A DNA stretch of 64,000 nucleotides from contig NZ_CP051204.2 of NCBI RefSeq assembly GCF_012516375.2, forward strand, positions 2,170,001 through 2,234,000. Direction: 5' to 3'. The stretch's first letter is position 1; every line of letters starts with the position of its first letter. The DNA is from Chitinophaga oryzae (GTDB taxonomy: Bacteria; Bacteroidota; Bacteroidia; Chitinophagales; Chitinophagaceae). Below are positions 17,801 to 26,311 of this stretch, in pieces. A program made the translations under genes and the position numbers. The notes under the pieces were generated by a model. The model was not told the origin of the DNA. It ran no database searches and was given only the letters and a program-made list of their open reading frames with translations.

Positions 17801-20092
17801 GTGAAGATTTTCACACTGCCATACCAGTATAAACTGACCGGTTTATGCTGCGCGGGATTTTTGTCCGTAGTGTCTGCCTACGCGCAGCAACCGGCAGACA
17901 CTACTATTGTCCCTGCTTCAAAAGAAGAACTGCAGACAGTAGAAGTAATGGGCACCCGCACCCGTAAATATTTCAGCGATTATTCTTTCTCCGCTACCAA
18001 AATCGCCACATTAAATAAAAACATCCCGCAGGCTATCTCCACCGTATCGAAGGAGTTAATAGCCGACCGACAGGCCTTTACGCTGACGGATGCGGTTAAA
18101 ACGGTGACAGGCGTTTCACAAAGCAGCTTCTATAACCAGTTTGCCATCCGCGGCATCAGTCAGAATGAAGAAGGCACCATCATCAACGGGATGCGTACCC
18201 GCCAGTACTTTTTTACCCAGCCGCTGACCAATCACCTGGAACGCGTGGAGGTCATTAAAGGCCCCGCCAGTGCTATGTTTTCCAGCGTCGACCCCGGCGG
18301 CAGCATCAACCTGGTGACAAAAAAGCCACTGAAAGAAAGCCGCAGAGAAGTCAGCATTTCGGCGGGCAGCTTCAGCACCATTCGCGGCGCACTGGACTTC
18401 ACCGGCCCGCTGAACAAAGAAAAGACCTTACTGTACCGGCTCAACGTAGGTTATGAAGACAGCAAGAGCTTCCGTGACATGCAGTACCGCAAAGCGCTGC
18501 TGGTAGCACCTTCCTTTTCTTATGTGCCTGCCGCAGGCACCAGCCTGAACGTGGAGATGGTGATGACGAATAACAATACCCGTCTCGACAGGGGGCAGGC
18601 CATCTTCGGCGCTATCGCCGGTAAAACGGACCTGAACAGCACCGGCATCAATTTTAACATGGGCAGCAGCAACGATCACTTCAATACCCGCGACCTGATG
18701 CTGATGGCCAATTTCGCCCATTCCTTCTCAGAGAAGGTTGGTTTCAACGTCGCCTATATGAAACAAACCTGGGATGAAGACTTACAGGAACACCGTACCA
18801 CCAATGCATTTGCCGTGGATGAAAACGGCGCCGCCATTCCAACGCTCGCAGGTATGCGCGCTGTCATCCGGCAGCAACGCTGGAATACGGACAATCTCAG
18901 TATATACTTCACCGTTAAACAAAATACAGGTCCGCTGGAGCATAAGCTGGTACTGGGCTATGACAGGATCAATACCCGTAAATTCAGGGGCGGCGGCGAA
19001 AACAGCGCTGCCGGCTACCGCCTGAAAGACGGTACCATCGCTTCCAGGTACGATCCCGCCAAAAAGGACCTGTACCTTCTCAGAACCGTCAACGGCGTGA
19101 CCATGCCGGTGCCCAACGTACCGCATTTTGACCTCGCCCGACCGGGTTATTTCGTGGCTAATCTGAATGAATACATCTTTGCCAAAAATGAGATCCCGCC
19201 GGCTTACTACCTTGTCAACGGCGTGTGGTTACAGGACCAGGTCCGGTACGGCAAACTGTTGCTGACCCTCGGGCTGCGGCAGGAATGGTATGAAGACTTC
19301 AACCAGTACAAACAGGTTAACCAGACGAAGATATCCCATCAGCAGTTGATCCCCCGTGTAGGCCTTACCTGGGAAGCCACTTCCCATATCAATGTTTATG
19401 GCACTTATCTGCGCGGCTATCAGCCGCAGGGGAACACTGCTACGCTGGTAGTAGTGCCGCCGCCTGCCGGCGCCAACTTCAAACCGCTGGAAAGCGATCT
19501 GAAGGAGATCGGTGTTAAATCCGGCTGGCTGAATGATAAACTGCAAATAAACATGGCCGCCTTTGAAATCAATCAGAAAAATCTGCTGATGAATGCCAAC
19601 GACCCGGTGGATGTGAATAAGCTGATAGAACGCGGAGCGCAACGCAGCCGCGGTATTGAAGTGGAGGCATCCGGTTATGTGATGGACAACTGGCAGTTCA
19701 ACGCCGGCTACAGTTACATCGATGCCGTGATCACCGACGACAACGACCCCAAACTGAAAGGCACCCGCGTGCAGAATACGCCGCAACATGCCGCCGCCCT
19801 CTGGACCCGTTACAACATGCGGGGCGTCAAAATACTGCAGGGCATAGGAATCGGGGCCGGCGTGCAATACAGCGGGTCCAAACTACCCTGGTATACGCGC
19901 GATTTCATAATTCCCGGCTACACCGTGGCAGACGTGGCCCTTTATTACACCCCGCCGCAGTCTAAAGTACAGCTGGCGGTCAACGTGAATAATATTTTCG
20001 ATCAGACGTATTGGGTGGGCGCACAGAATTACCTGCGCCTGTTTCCCGGTACGCCCAGAAATGTGATGTTTAACGTAACCTATAAATTCTGA
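17801..20092 (+). CDS. TonB-dependent siderophore-type receptor
   Basis: This 763-residue outer membrane receptor has a signal peptide ending at VSAYAQQ, a TonB-box-like segment (LQTVEVMGTRTRKY), a plug domain with siderophore-receptor features (IPQAISTVSKELIADRQA, VEVIKGPASAMFSSVDPGGS, INLVTKKPL) and a 22-strand barrel ending in the terminal-Phe signature NVTYKF. It lacks an STN domain and a SusC-type carboxypeptidase-like domain. The start is GTG at 17801; I see no ATG nearby upstream. It is followed after one base by the first permease gene, an unusual coupling of an outer membrane receptor to an ABC-2 exporter-type permease pair. Ligand is unknown; the upstream His/Cys-rich protein suggests a metal complex. 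Confidence 0.9.
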   Translation: MKIFTLPYQYKLTGLCCAGFLSVVSAYAQQPADTTIVPASKEELQTVEVMGTRTRKYFSDYSFSATKIATLNKNIPQAISTVSKELIADRQAFTLTDAVKTVTGVSQSSFYNQFAIRGISQNEEGTIINGMRTRQYFFTQPLTNHLERVEVIKGPASAMFSSVDPGGSINLVTKKPLKESRREVSISAGSFSTIRGALDFTGPLNKEKTLLYRLNVGYEDSKSFRDMQYRKALLVAPSFSYVPAAGTSLNVEMVMTNNNTRLDRGQAIFGAIAGKTDLNSTGINFNMGSSNDHFNTRDLMLMANFAHSFSEKVGFNVAYMKQTWDEDLQEHRTTNAFAVDENGAAIPTLAGMRAVIRQQRWNTDNLSIYFTVKQNTGPLEHKLVLGYDRINTRKFRGGGENSAAGYRLKDGTIASRYDPAKKDLYLLRTVNGVTMPVPNVPHFDLARPGYFVANLNEYIFAKNEIPPAYYLVNGVWLQDQVRYGKLLLTLGLRQEWYEDFNQYKQVNQTKISHQQLIPRVGLTWEATSHINVYGTYLRGYQPQGNTATLVVVPPPAGANFKPLESDLKEIGVKSGWLNDKLQINMAAFEINQKNLLMNANDPVDVNKLIERGAQRSRGIEVEASGYVMDNWQFNAGYSYIDAVITDDNDPKLKGTRVQNTPQHAAALWTRYNMRGVKILQGIGIGAGVQYSGSKLPWYTRDFIIPGYTVADVALYYTPPQSKVQLAVNVNNIFDQTYWVGAQNYLRLFPGTPRNVMFNVTYKF

Positions 20093-20093
20093 T

Positions 20094-21518
20094 ATGCAGA
20101 CCATCTTACTGATCGCCGGTCAAACCTGGAAAACCATTCTCCGGAACAAGGCATCGTTCTGGCTGACGGTTTTACTGGGTATTACCTTGTGCGTAGCCAC
20201 CTGGATAGGCTGGCAGCACTATCAAACGCAGCAACAGCAACGGTTGCAGTACAGCAAAGCGGTACGGGAGAAATGGGTGTCCAAGCCGGATAAACATCCG
20301 CATCGCATGGCGCACTACGGCTACCTTGTTTTCCGCGATAAACATCCGCTCAGCTTTTTTGACTTCGGAATAGAAAGTTTTTCCGGCGTCTCCATATTCC
20401 TGGAGGCGCATAAGCAGAACACCGTCAATTTCAGCGAAGCTGGTTTCTCCAATGGCACCCTGCGTTTCGGGGAAATGAGCGTAGCGATGGTGCTGCAGTT
20501 GCTGGTGCCGCTGCTGATTTTTTTCCTGGGATACAATGCTATCGCCGGTGAGCGGGAGTCCGGCACGCTGAAAATACTTTTATGCCAGGGTGTTAGCTGG
20601 CGTCAGCTGATGGTCGGTAAAGCCCTGGGTATTATCGCCGTTAGCTTCACCCTCTTCCTGCCGGTGATCGTACTGACCATCGTGTTATGGGCCATGCTGA
20701 GCCAGGGGCAAATTACTGCTGACGCAGCCCTGCGGCTGCTGCTTTTACTGATCGCCTACGCCGCGTACTTCGCCATCTGCGCGGGCATCACGGTATTGGT
20801 GTCTGCGGTGAGCCGCAGCTCCAAAGGGGCGTTGACTATTTTACTGGGCAGCTGGATTTTCTTTCTCGTCATCTTGCCGCGGTTGACGCAGGCGGCCGGC
20901 GCCAACATCTACCCGGCCCCTTCGAAAATTGAATTTGCGGCGGCCATCGAAGAAGACCTGCACAAACAGGGTGACAGCCACAACCCGGACGATCCGCATT
21001 ATGCCGGTATGAAAGCGGCGGTGCTGAAAAAGTATAACGTAAAGGACGTGAAAGAGCTTCCGTTTAACTACGGCGGCTATGTGATGGCGGAAGGAGAGAA
21101 AATATCTGCGGGCATTTATGCAGATCATTTGCGCCGGCTGACAAGAATTTACCAGCAGCAAAACAGCTTCACCGTAGCGGCCAGTTATATCAATCCTTAC
21201 CTGTCCATCCGGAACCTGTCGATGGCCTTAACGGCGGCGGATTTTGCCACCTATGCCAGTTTCCAGGAACAGGCCGAACAATACAGGTACCAGCTGGCGC
21301 AACGGATGAACAGGTTACAGATGGAATACATCGGCAACAATAAACCGGCGGTCATTAGTCATGACCACTGGGCGGAAATGCCGGACTTCAGATACCGGTT
21401 CAAAACGGCGGGGTCAGTATTGCAGGAGCAGGGGGCCACCATCATGGCGCTGGTTTGCTGGCTGGGATTGATGACCGTTGGATTGTTGACTGCCTCCAAA
21501 TGGGCAAGGACGCTTTAA
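20094..21518 (+). CDS. ABC-2 type permease with DUF3526-like domain (first of two)
   Basis: This 474-residue inner membrane protein has one N-terminal helix (NKASFWLTVLLGITLCVATW), a periplasmic segment of about 100 residues, a helix cluster containing GYNAIAGERESGTLKILLCQ (the EAA-like segment of ABC-2 permeases, about residues 145-165), further helices to residue 270, a second soluble region of about 160 residues, and a final helix. That layout is the DUF3526 arrangement. It starts one base after the TonB receptor stop codon. It probably forms a heterodimer with the next gene product and is driven by the ATPase at 17094. Direction of transport is not visible from sequence. Confidence 0.8.
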   Translation: MQTILLIAGQTWKTILRNKASFWLTVLLGITLCVATWIGWQHYQTQQQQRLQYSKAVREKWVSKPDKHPHRMAHYGYLVFRDKHPLSFFDFGIESFSGVSIFLEAHKQNTVNFSEAGFSNGTLRFGEMSVAMVLQLLVPLLIFFLGYNAIAGERESGTLKILLCQGVSWRQLMVGKALGIIAVSFTLFLPVIVLTIVLWAMLSQGQITADAALRLLLLLIAYAAYFAICAGITVLVSAVSRSSKGALTILLGSWIFFLVILPRLTQAAGANIYPAPSKIEFAAAIEEDLHKQGDSHNPDDPHYAGMKAAVLKKYNVKDVKELPFNYGGYVMAEGEKISAGIYADHLRRLTRIYQQQNSFTVAASYINPYLSIRNLSMALTAADFATYASFQEQAEQYRYQLAQRMNRLQMEYIGNNKPAVISHDHWAEMPDFRYRFKTAGSVLQEQGATIMALVCWLGLMTVGLLTASKWARTL

Positions 21519-21528
21519 ATGTGGAAAA

Positions 21529-22893
21529 ATGAAAAGACTATATCAGTTTGAATGTATACTTTTTTTCAGGACCCAGGCGGCATGGTGGGGAGTGCTGATC
21601 CTATTGCTGAGTGGCGCGGCGGGATTGTATCTCGGTAAATCCTTTATCGACAAACAACGATCGGTGATACAAAAAGCGGCAGTGCTGCAACCGGAGAATA
21701 CCCAACGCAATCTCCGTTATTTCGGGAACGAACTGGGGCTGATGTTATACCATAACAAGTATACGCTGGTGAACCAGCCAGACCCCTGGGCGGCTTTTGC
21801 CACGGGGCAGCGGGATATTAACCCGGTGATGCTTACCGTGAGTATGCTGGGTTTGCAGGGGCAGATGTATGATACGGACCTGAACAATCCTGTCAGCCTG
21901 CTGTATGGAAATATAGACCTGGCGTTCGTATTCGTTTTCCTGTTTCCCCTGGTGATCATCGCTTTTACCTACAACGTATTATCGGCAGAGCAGGAATCGG
22001 GCGTGTGGCGCATCATCCATGCGCAGGCGGACAATCCGCAGCGGCTGATACGACGTAAGCTGCTGGTAAGGGCAGTGGTGGTGCTGGGCGTGGCCCTGGT
22101 GCTGCTGTTGTCGGCAGTAGTGTATTTACGCCTGCCGCTGGACGGCCGTTTGTTGTGGGTATCTGTTTTGTTGGTTAGTTACCTGTTGTTCTGGTTTGCC
22201 TTATCCTGCTGGGTTATCTCCTGGGGGAGATCATCGGGCTTTAACCTGGCAGCACTGGTCGCCTGCTGGGTGTTGCTGAATATGCTGGCGCCCGCGCTTG
22301 TCAATATCTGGACCAGCTGGCGTTATCCCGTGCCCGAAGCCATGGAAACGGCGATGCGGCAGCGGGAAGGCTATCATGAAAAGTGGGACATGGATAAGTC
22401 GGTAACGATGGATAAGTTTTTCGCACATTATCCTCAGTTCAGGAAGTACCCGTTTGATTCCTCTCAGGACTTCAGCTGGTATTGGTATTACGGGATGCAG
22501 CAGATGGGTGATGACGAAGCTGCGGCAAGTACAAAAGCCATGCGCGAAAAGCTGCAGCAACGGCAACGCTTCAGCAACGCCGCAGCCCTAATGCTGCCCG
22601 GTATCCAGACAACGCTGCGGCTGAACCAGGTGGCAGGTACCGATCTGCAGCAGTATCTTCAATTCCAGTCGGCATTGCAGCAGTTGCATGAAGAGGTAAG
22701 GATGTATTTCTATCCGATGGTATTCAGCGATGGTAAAGCCGCACAGGCGGACTGGAACAAATTTGCCCTCCGTTATTTTGAAGCACATGACCAGCGCCCC
22801 GACTGGCGACAGGCTTCCATCCTGTTGCTGGCGATAGTCCTGTGGGCCATGGCTGCCAGGAATTTCAGGCAAACATTAAAACAACCTTTATGA
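21529..22893 (+). CDS. ABC-2 type permease with DUF3526-like domain (second of two)
   Basis: This 454-residue membrane protein repeats the layout of the preceding gene product: N-terminal helix (AWWGVLILLLSGAAGLYLG), a periplasmic loop, the conserved YNVLSAEQESGVWRIIHAQ segment (about residues 145-163), a helix cluster, a long extracytoplasmic region rich in Gln and aromatic residues, and a last helix near residue 430. The two permeases clearly arose by duplication but have diverged. Its stop codon overlaps the ATG of the next gene (ATGA at 22890-22893), showing translational coupling. Confidence 0.8.
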   Translation: MKRLYQFECILFFRTQAAWWGVLILLLSGAAGLYLGKSFIDKQRSVIQKAAVLQPENTQRNLRYFGNELGLMLYHNKYTLVNQPDPWAAFATGQRDINPVMLTVSMLGLQGQMYDTDLNNPVSLLYGNIDLAFVFVFLFPLVIIAFTYNVLSAEQESGVWRIIHAQADNPQRLIRRKLLVRAVVVLGVALVLLLSAVVYLRLPLDGRLLWVSVLLVSYLLFWFALSCWVISWGRSSGFNLAALVACWVLLNMLAPALVNIWTSWRYPVPEAMETAMRQREGYHEKWDMDKSVTMDKFFAHYPQFRKYPFDSSQDFSWYWYYGMQQMGDDEAAASTKAMREKLQQRQRFSNAAALMLPGIQTTLRLNQVAGTDLQQYLQFQSALQQLHEEVRMYFYPMVFSDGKAAQADWNKFALRYFEAHDQRPDWRQASILLLAIVLWAMAARNFRQTLKQPL

Positions 22894-23933
22894 GAAAAAA
22901 TATTTTCGTTGCCGCGTTACTGTTGTTAGCAGGTATAACAATGTCATACGCACAGCCTAAACCATTTATGTTCAAAGGACAGGTGATACCTGCCGGTACG
23001 CGGGCTTCGTTTACAGTGCCGTTGGCCACCGGCGCCGGTGACAGTGTACGGCTGCCGTTCACCGTTCTCCACGGCACGGAGCCGGGGCCGGTATTAGGAT
23101 TGATTGCCGGTGTGCACGGGTATGAATACACGCCGATACTGGCCTTACAACAGTTGCCGGACCTGGTGGACGTGCAGGCGTTGCGGGGAACGGTGATCGT
23201 GCTGCATATTGCCAATGTGCAGGCGTTCAGCGGCAGAAGTATTTACTATAATCCGGCAGACGGGAAAAACCTGAACAGGTCTTTCCCCGGCAAACAGGAC
23301 GGGACTGTCACCGAACGCATCGCCTGGTTTATTGCGCATGACCTGTTCAGCAGGTGTAATTATGTGGTCGACAATCATTCCGGCGATGGCAATGAAGACC
23401 TGCATCCGTATGCCGGTTATTATGAATATGGGAAACAGGCCGCTGCTTCCCGTGAGATGGCGTATGCCACGGGATTTGACTGGATCATGCCGGCGCCGGC
23501 GAACCTGGCCAAAGGGGAACAGGCGCTGTATTGCAACCGGGAGGCTGCGCTGCAGGAGATCCCGTCACTGACGCTGGAATGTGGCCGGCTGGGAAAAACG
23601 GACGCCGGAAGCGTGGACAGGATAACAGGCGCTTTGCTGAGTATTATGCGGCATTTGAAAATGCAGTCCGGCGAACCGCTGAAAGCGAACCAGCCATTTG
23701 CCATTACCGAACGGGCCAGCGTGAAGAGTGAACATACCGGTATGCTTAAAACGGCTGCCTATGCCGGCATGCTGGTGCGCAAAGGCATGAAGCTGGCCAC
23801 GGTGACGGACTTTACAGGGAGCGTATTGCAGGAGATAACAGCGCCGGTAGATGGTGTGATCGTGTACATGCTGAAAACGCCGCCGGTGAATAAAGGGGAG
23901 GGGGTATTCAGTTTTGGGGTGCTGCCAAAATGA
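22890..23933 (+). CDS. Succinylglutamate desuccinylase/aspartoacylase-family (M14-like) zinc hydrolase, exported
   Basis: This 347-residue protein has a signal peptide (MRKNIFVAALLLLAGITMSYA) and the AstE/AspA fold of zinc carboxypeptidase-like enzymes: GVHGYEY supplies the His and Glu zinc ligands (about residues 74-78), VDNHSGD the third His (about residue 157), and TLECG the catalytic Glu. Family members remove an acyl group from, or deacylate, amino acids and small peptides. Being periplasmic and coupled by a 4-base overlap to the ABC permease genes, it may process the compound imported by the TonB receptor. The C-terminal 60 residues (ITAPVDGVIVYMLKTPPVNK) resemble a barrel-sandwich extension seen in the family. 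Confidence 0.85.
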   Translation: MRKNIFVAALLLLAGITMSYAQPKPFMFKGQVIPAGTRASFTVPLATGAGDSVRLPFTVLHGTEPGPVLGLIAGVHGYEYTPILALQQLPDLVDVQALRGTVIVLHIANVQAFSGRSIYYNPADGKNLNRSFPGKQDGTVTERIAWFIAHDLFSRCNYVVDNHSGDGNEDLHPYAGYYEYGKQAAASREMAYATGFDWIMPAPANLAKGEQALYCNREAALQEIPSLTLECGRLGKTDAGSVDRITGALLSIMRHLKMQSGEPLKANQPFAITERASVKSEHTGMLKTAAYAGMLVRKGMKLATVTDFTGSVLQEITAPVDGVIVYMLKTPPVNKGEGVFSFGVLPK

Positions 23934-24036
23934 TCAAATAAAGCCGGCTTTTTTCATCATAAAATAATACTGTATCCGGGGAAAAAAAATTACCTTAAAG
24001 AGGTATTTGAAAACCTGAACTTCAAAATTTTAATCC

Positions 24037-24450
24037 ATGAGAAAAGCCCTTATCTTAAGTTGCCTGTCAGCTTTATTTTTTGTACAAAGCCATGCCGCTA
24101 CTGTGAGCGAAAACGCTGCAGCTCCTGCTGTTACCACAGCTCAACCTGCCAACAAGATCTCCACGACATTTAATGTCCGGATAACGCTGGTGGATATTTA
24201 TGGAGCGCCGGTTACCGGTGGCAGCGGCCTGCGCGGCTACTGGGCGCAGAACGTAGCGACCGGTGAGTATTATTACCCCGGCGGACAGGAAGATGAAGAC
24301 AAATTTGAAAACCTTCCTGCCGGTACTTACACTTTTGGTGCATATCCCGGTAACTGGGACGGCGCTGTTTCCAAAACTGTGACGCTCAGCAGCGGAAATG
24401 TAGGTCCCGATGGCTACATCGTGGTAGCATTAACGTATTGGGTGGAATAG
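24037..24450 (+). CDS. Small secreted protein of unknown function
   Basis: This 137-residue protein has a clear signal peptide (MRKALILSCLSALFFVQSHA). The mature part is a single predicted beta-sandwich: alternating strands such as TFNVRITLVDIYGAPVTG and the closing GPDGYIVVALTYWVE, with KFENLPAGTYTFGAYPGNW in the centre. The phrase LPAGTYTF is typical of carboxypeptidase-regulatory-like/transthyretin-like (CarboxypepD_reg) surface domains. It forms its own transcription unit, with an intrinsic terminator 16 bases after the stop. No catalytic motif is visible and I assign no function. Confidence 0.7.
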   Translation: MRKALILSCLSALFFVQSHAATVSENAAAPAVTTAQPANKISTTFNVRITLVDIYGAPVTGGSGLRGYWAQNVATGEYYYPGGQEDEDKFENLPAGTYTFGAYPGNWDGAVSKTVTLSSGNVGPDGYIVVALTYWVE

Positions 24451-24465
24451 ATTACCTGCGAGAGT

Positions 24466-24505
24466 AAAAAGACCGGTGCAATGTTTCGTTGTACCGGTCT
24501 TTTTT
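24466..24505. terminator. Strong bidirectional intrinsic terminator
   Basis: A long stem (AAAAAGACCGGTGCAA / TTGTACCGGTCTTTTT with one G-T pair and a short loop) ends in T5 in the plus direction, and the same sequence gives T5 on the minus strand. It lies between the small secreted protein gene (ends 24450) and the minus-strand monooxygenase gene (ends 24504) and probably serves both. Confidence 0.85.
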
Positions 24506-25622
24506 AAAATCCCTCCGCGTTTCTCCTGCGAATCGCTTCTTCTGTCCGTAGAATAAAATGCTCCCTTACGTTCAGCTCCGCATCGGCCTGCACTGCTTCA
24601 ATAAACGGGCGGAGGTTCTTATTGTATTCCGCAAACGCCGCCTCAAAATTTTCACCATGTTTTACTAAGGCTTCTGCCAGTGCGGCAGGGCCCTGCACTG
24701 CCAGCGAACCGCCGGTCCCGGCAGCAGGAGAGGCACAGTAGGCGGCGTCGCCGGTTAACGCCACCCTGCCTTTGGTCCACGAGGGCATTTTTATCTGGCA
24801 GAACTTATCGAAGTAAAAGTTGTCGGAATGTGCAATTTCCTGCAGCAGTGCTGCCGTTCTCCATCCATGCCCGGCAAACTGGTCCAGTGTGATCTGCTTT
24901 TGCTGAACGGTGTTGCGATAATCGTATGGAATATCGTTGTCTGCATGAAAGCAGAAAACGATATCTGTTTTGTCTTTATAGGCATTTAGCATATACGCTT
25001 TCCCCGGAACATTGTAAAACTGCATGGTATTCGGTGGTATCAGGGATTTGTTGATAATTGAGATAGAAAAATAGGCATCCAGGAAGTGAGTGTAAGCCGC
25101 TTCTTCGCCAAACCATATTTTTCTTACGTTGGAATGGGTGCCATCGCAGCCAATCACAAGGTCGAATGGTGCTGCGGGGCTGTTGTTGAAAGCAGCGGTG
25201 ATGTGGTCCGGTGTTTCGGTTAATGTGGCGATGCTGTCGTTGAATATGAACGTAACGTCATCTTTAATTTGATTAAACAGGATGTTTATTACGGCGGTCC
25301 GTTCAATTTCTATTTCATCACCGGTTTGTTCTTCTTTGTTATTTGCCGGCAGCATTGAGTTTTCCGTTACGTCGTCGCTGTTTTTAAATTCAATCCTTTC
25401 CAGCTGCAGCGCGTTTGATTTCAGCTGCTCAAAGATCCCCATGTGTTTCACAATGCCCACTGCGGGCCCGCGGAAGTCGACCGCTGTGCCTCCCGTCCGC
25501 GGGGCTTCCGCCAGTTCCACGATCGTTACCTGGTAGCCGGCTTTATTCATCTGGAAAGCCATGGAAAGCCCGGCTATGCTTGCCCCGGAAATGAGTACTT
25601 TTTTCCTTTTTGTTGATGCCAT
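24504..25622 (-). CDS. FAD-dependent monooxygenase (PHBH/TetX-like)
   Basis: This 372-residue flavoprotein has the class A monooxygenase signature set: GxGxxG-like VLISGASIAGLSMAFQMNKA (about residues 9-28), the second FAD/NADPH motif LVIGCDGTHSNVRKIW (about residues 157-172) and the third motif GRVALTGDAAYCASPAAGTG (about residues 285-304). TetX-like and related enzymes hydroxylate small aromatic or polyketide substrates; tetracycline inactivation cannot be concluded from the sequence alone. The ATG at 25622 (MASTKRKK) is preferred over the in-frame TTG at 25631. It is preceded on the same strand by a broken AraC-type regulator gene that may once have controlled it. Confidence 0.88.
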   Translation of the reverse strand: MASTKRKKVLISGASIAGLSMAFQMNKAGYQVTIVELAEAPRTGGTAVDFRGPAVGIVKHMGIFEQLKSNALQLERIEFKNSDDVTENSMLPANNKEEQTGDEIEIERTAVINILFNQIKDDVTFIFNDSIATLTETPDHITAAFNNSPAAPFDLVIGCDGTHSNVRKIWFGEEAAYTHFLDAYFSISIINKSLIPPNTMQFYNVPGKAYMLNAYKDKTDIVFCFHADNDIPYDYRNTVQQKQITLDQFAGHGWRTAALLQEIAHSDNFYFDKFCQIKMPSWTKGRVALTGDAAYCASPAAGTGGSLAVQGPAALAEALVKHGENFEAAFAEYNKNLRPFIEAVQADAELNVREHFILRTEEAIRRRNAEGF

Positions 25623-25700
25623 TTTATACAAGATTATTTACCCTGCAAAGGAACAGGGGACCGTGTGCGTAAAAAATGGTCATACTGATTAAGTATTGGA

Positions 25701-26064
25701 CTAACCGGAGTTTTTGTTACGGAAAGCCAGGGCGGACATGCCGGTGATTTTGGTAAACAACCGCGAAAAATAAGGGTAATCATCGTACCCTAATTCGGCG
25801 GCAATTTCTTTTACCGATTTCGTGGAATGGCGCAGCAGGCGTTTGGCTTCCAATATGACGCGCTGCTGTATATGCCAGGAAACGGACTGGCCTGTTGTGG
25901 CTTTAACGCAGAAAGAAAGAATAACCATCTTCGCGGTGTGGCTGAAGCGCGTCTTCAAAACCGGCCGATCGCAGATTTTTCACCTGGTTCCTTTCAATGA
26001 CGATGCCCAGGCCAAACTCGTTTGCCATGATGTTTACCGGGATGGATGTTTTTCTTTTGGGCAT
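25701..26064 (-). pseudogene. AraC-family transcriptional regulator, internally deleted and frameshifted
   Basis: The minus strand from ATG at 26064 reads MPKRKTSIPVNIMANEFG and continues to HREDGYSFFLR before a TAA at 25903-25905. This is a typical N-terminus of AraC regulators with a cupin sensor. From about 25910 a different frame reads VKATTGQSVSWHIQQRVILE and then the second AraC helix-turn-helix (STKSVKEIAAELGYDDYPYF, SRLFTKITGMS) to the stop at 25701. A complete protein would be about 280-300 residues; here only about 53 N-terminal and 75 C-terminal residues remain, so roughly 160 codons, including the rest of the cupin domain and the first helix-turn-helix, are gone. The remnant lies directly upstream of the monooxygenase on the same strand. 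Confidence 0.8.
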
Positions 26065-26311
26065 GTTTTCCTGATTCGATTGATAAAGATAGGCGTTTAG
26101 CGTTGTATCTCAGATGCTGTGGCAGGGTAGTCTTTCTATCTCTGTTTAAAAAGTTAAATAATATTAATATTTATAATTACTTATCTATTAATAGACAACC
26201 GATGATTTCTTTATTTTAACAATTTTGTCTAACAAAAATGAATATAAAAAACCATCTTTGTCTTTCGGGTAAAAAGTGTTTACAATTAAAATCAGATCAT
26301 CCGTGGGCTTA

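Noticed and set aside
23940..23955. AAAGCCGGCTTT plus T run after the AstE/AspA-like gene as a terminator.
   Set aside because: The arms leave no room for a loop, so the hairpin would be too short; it may still be a weak signal but was not annotated.
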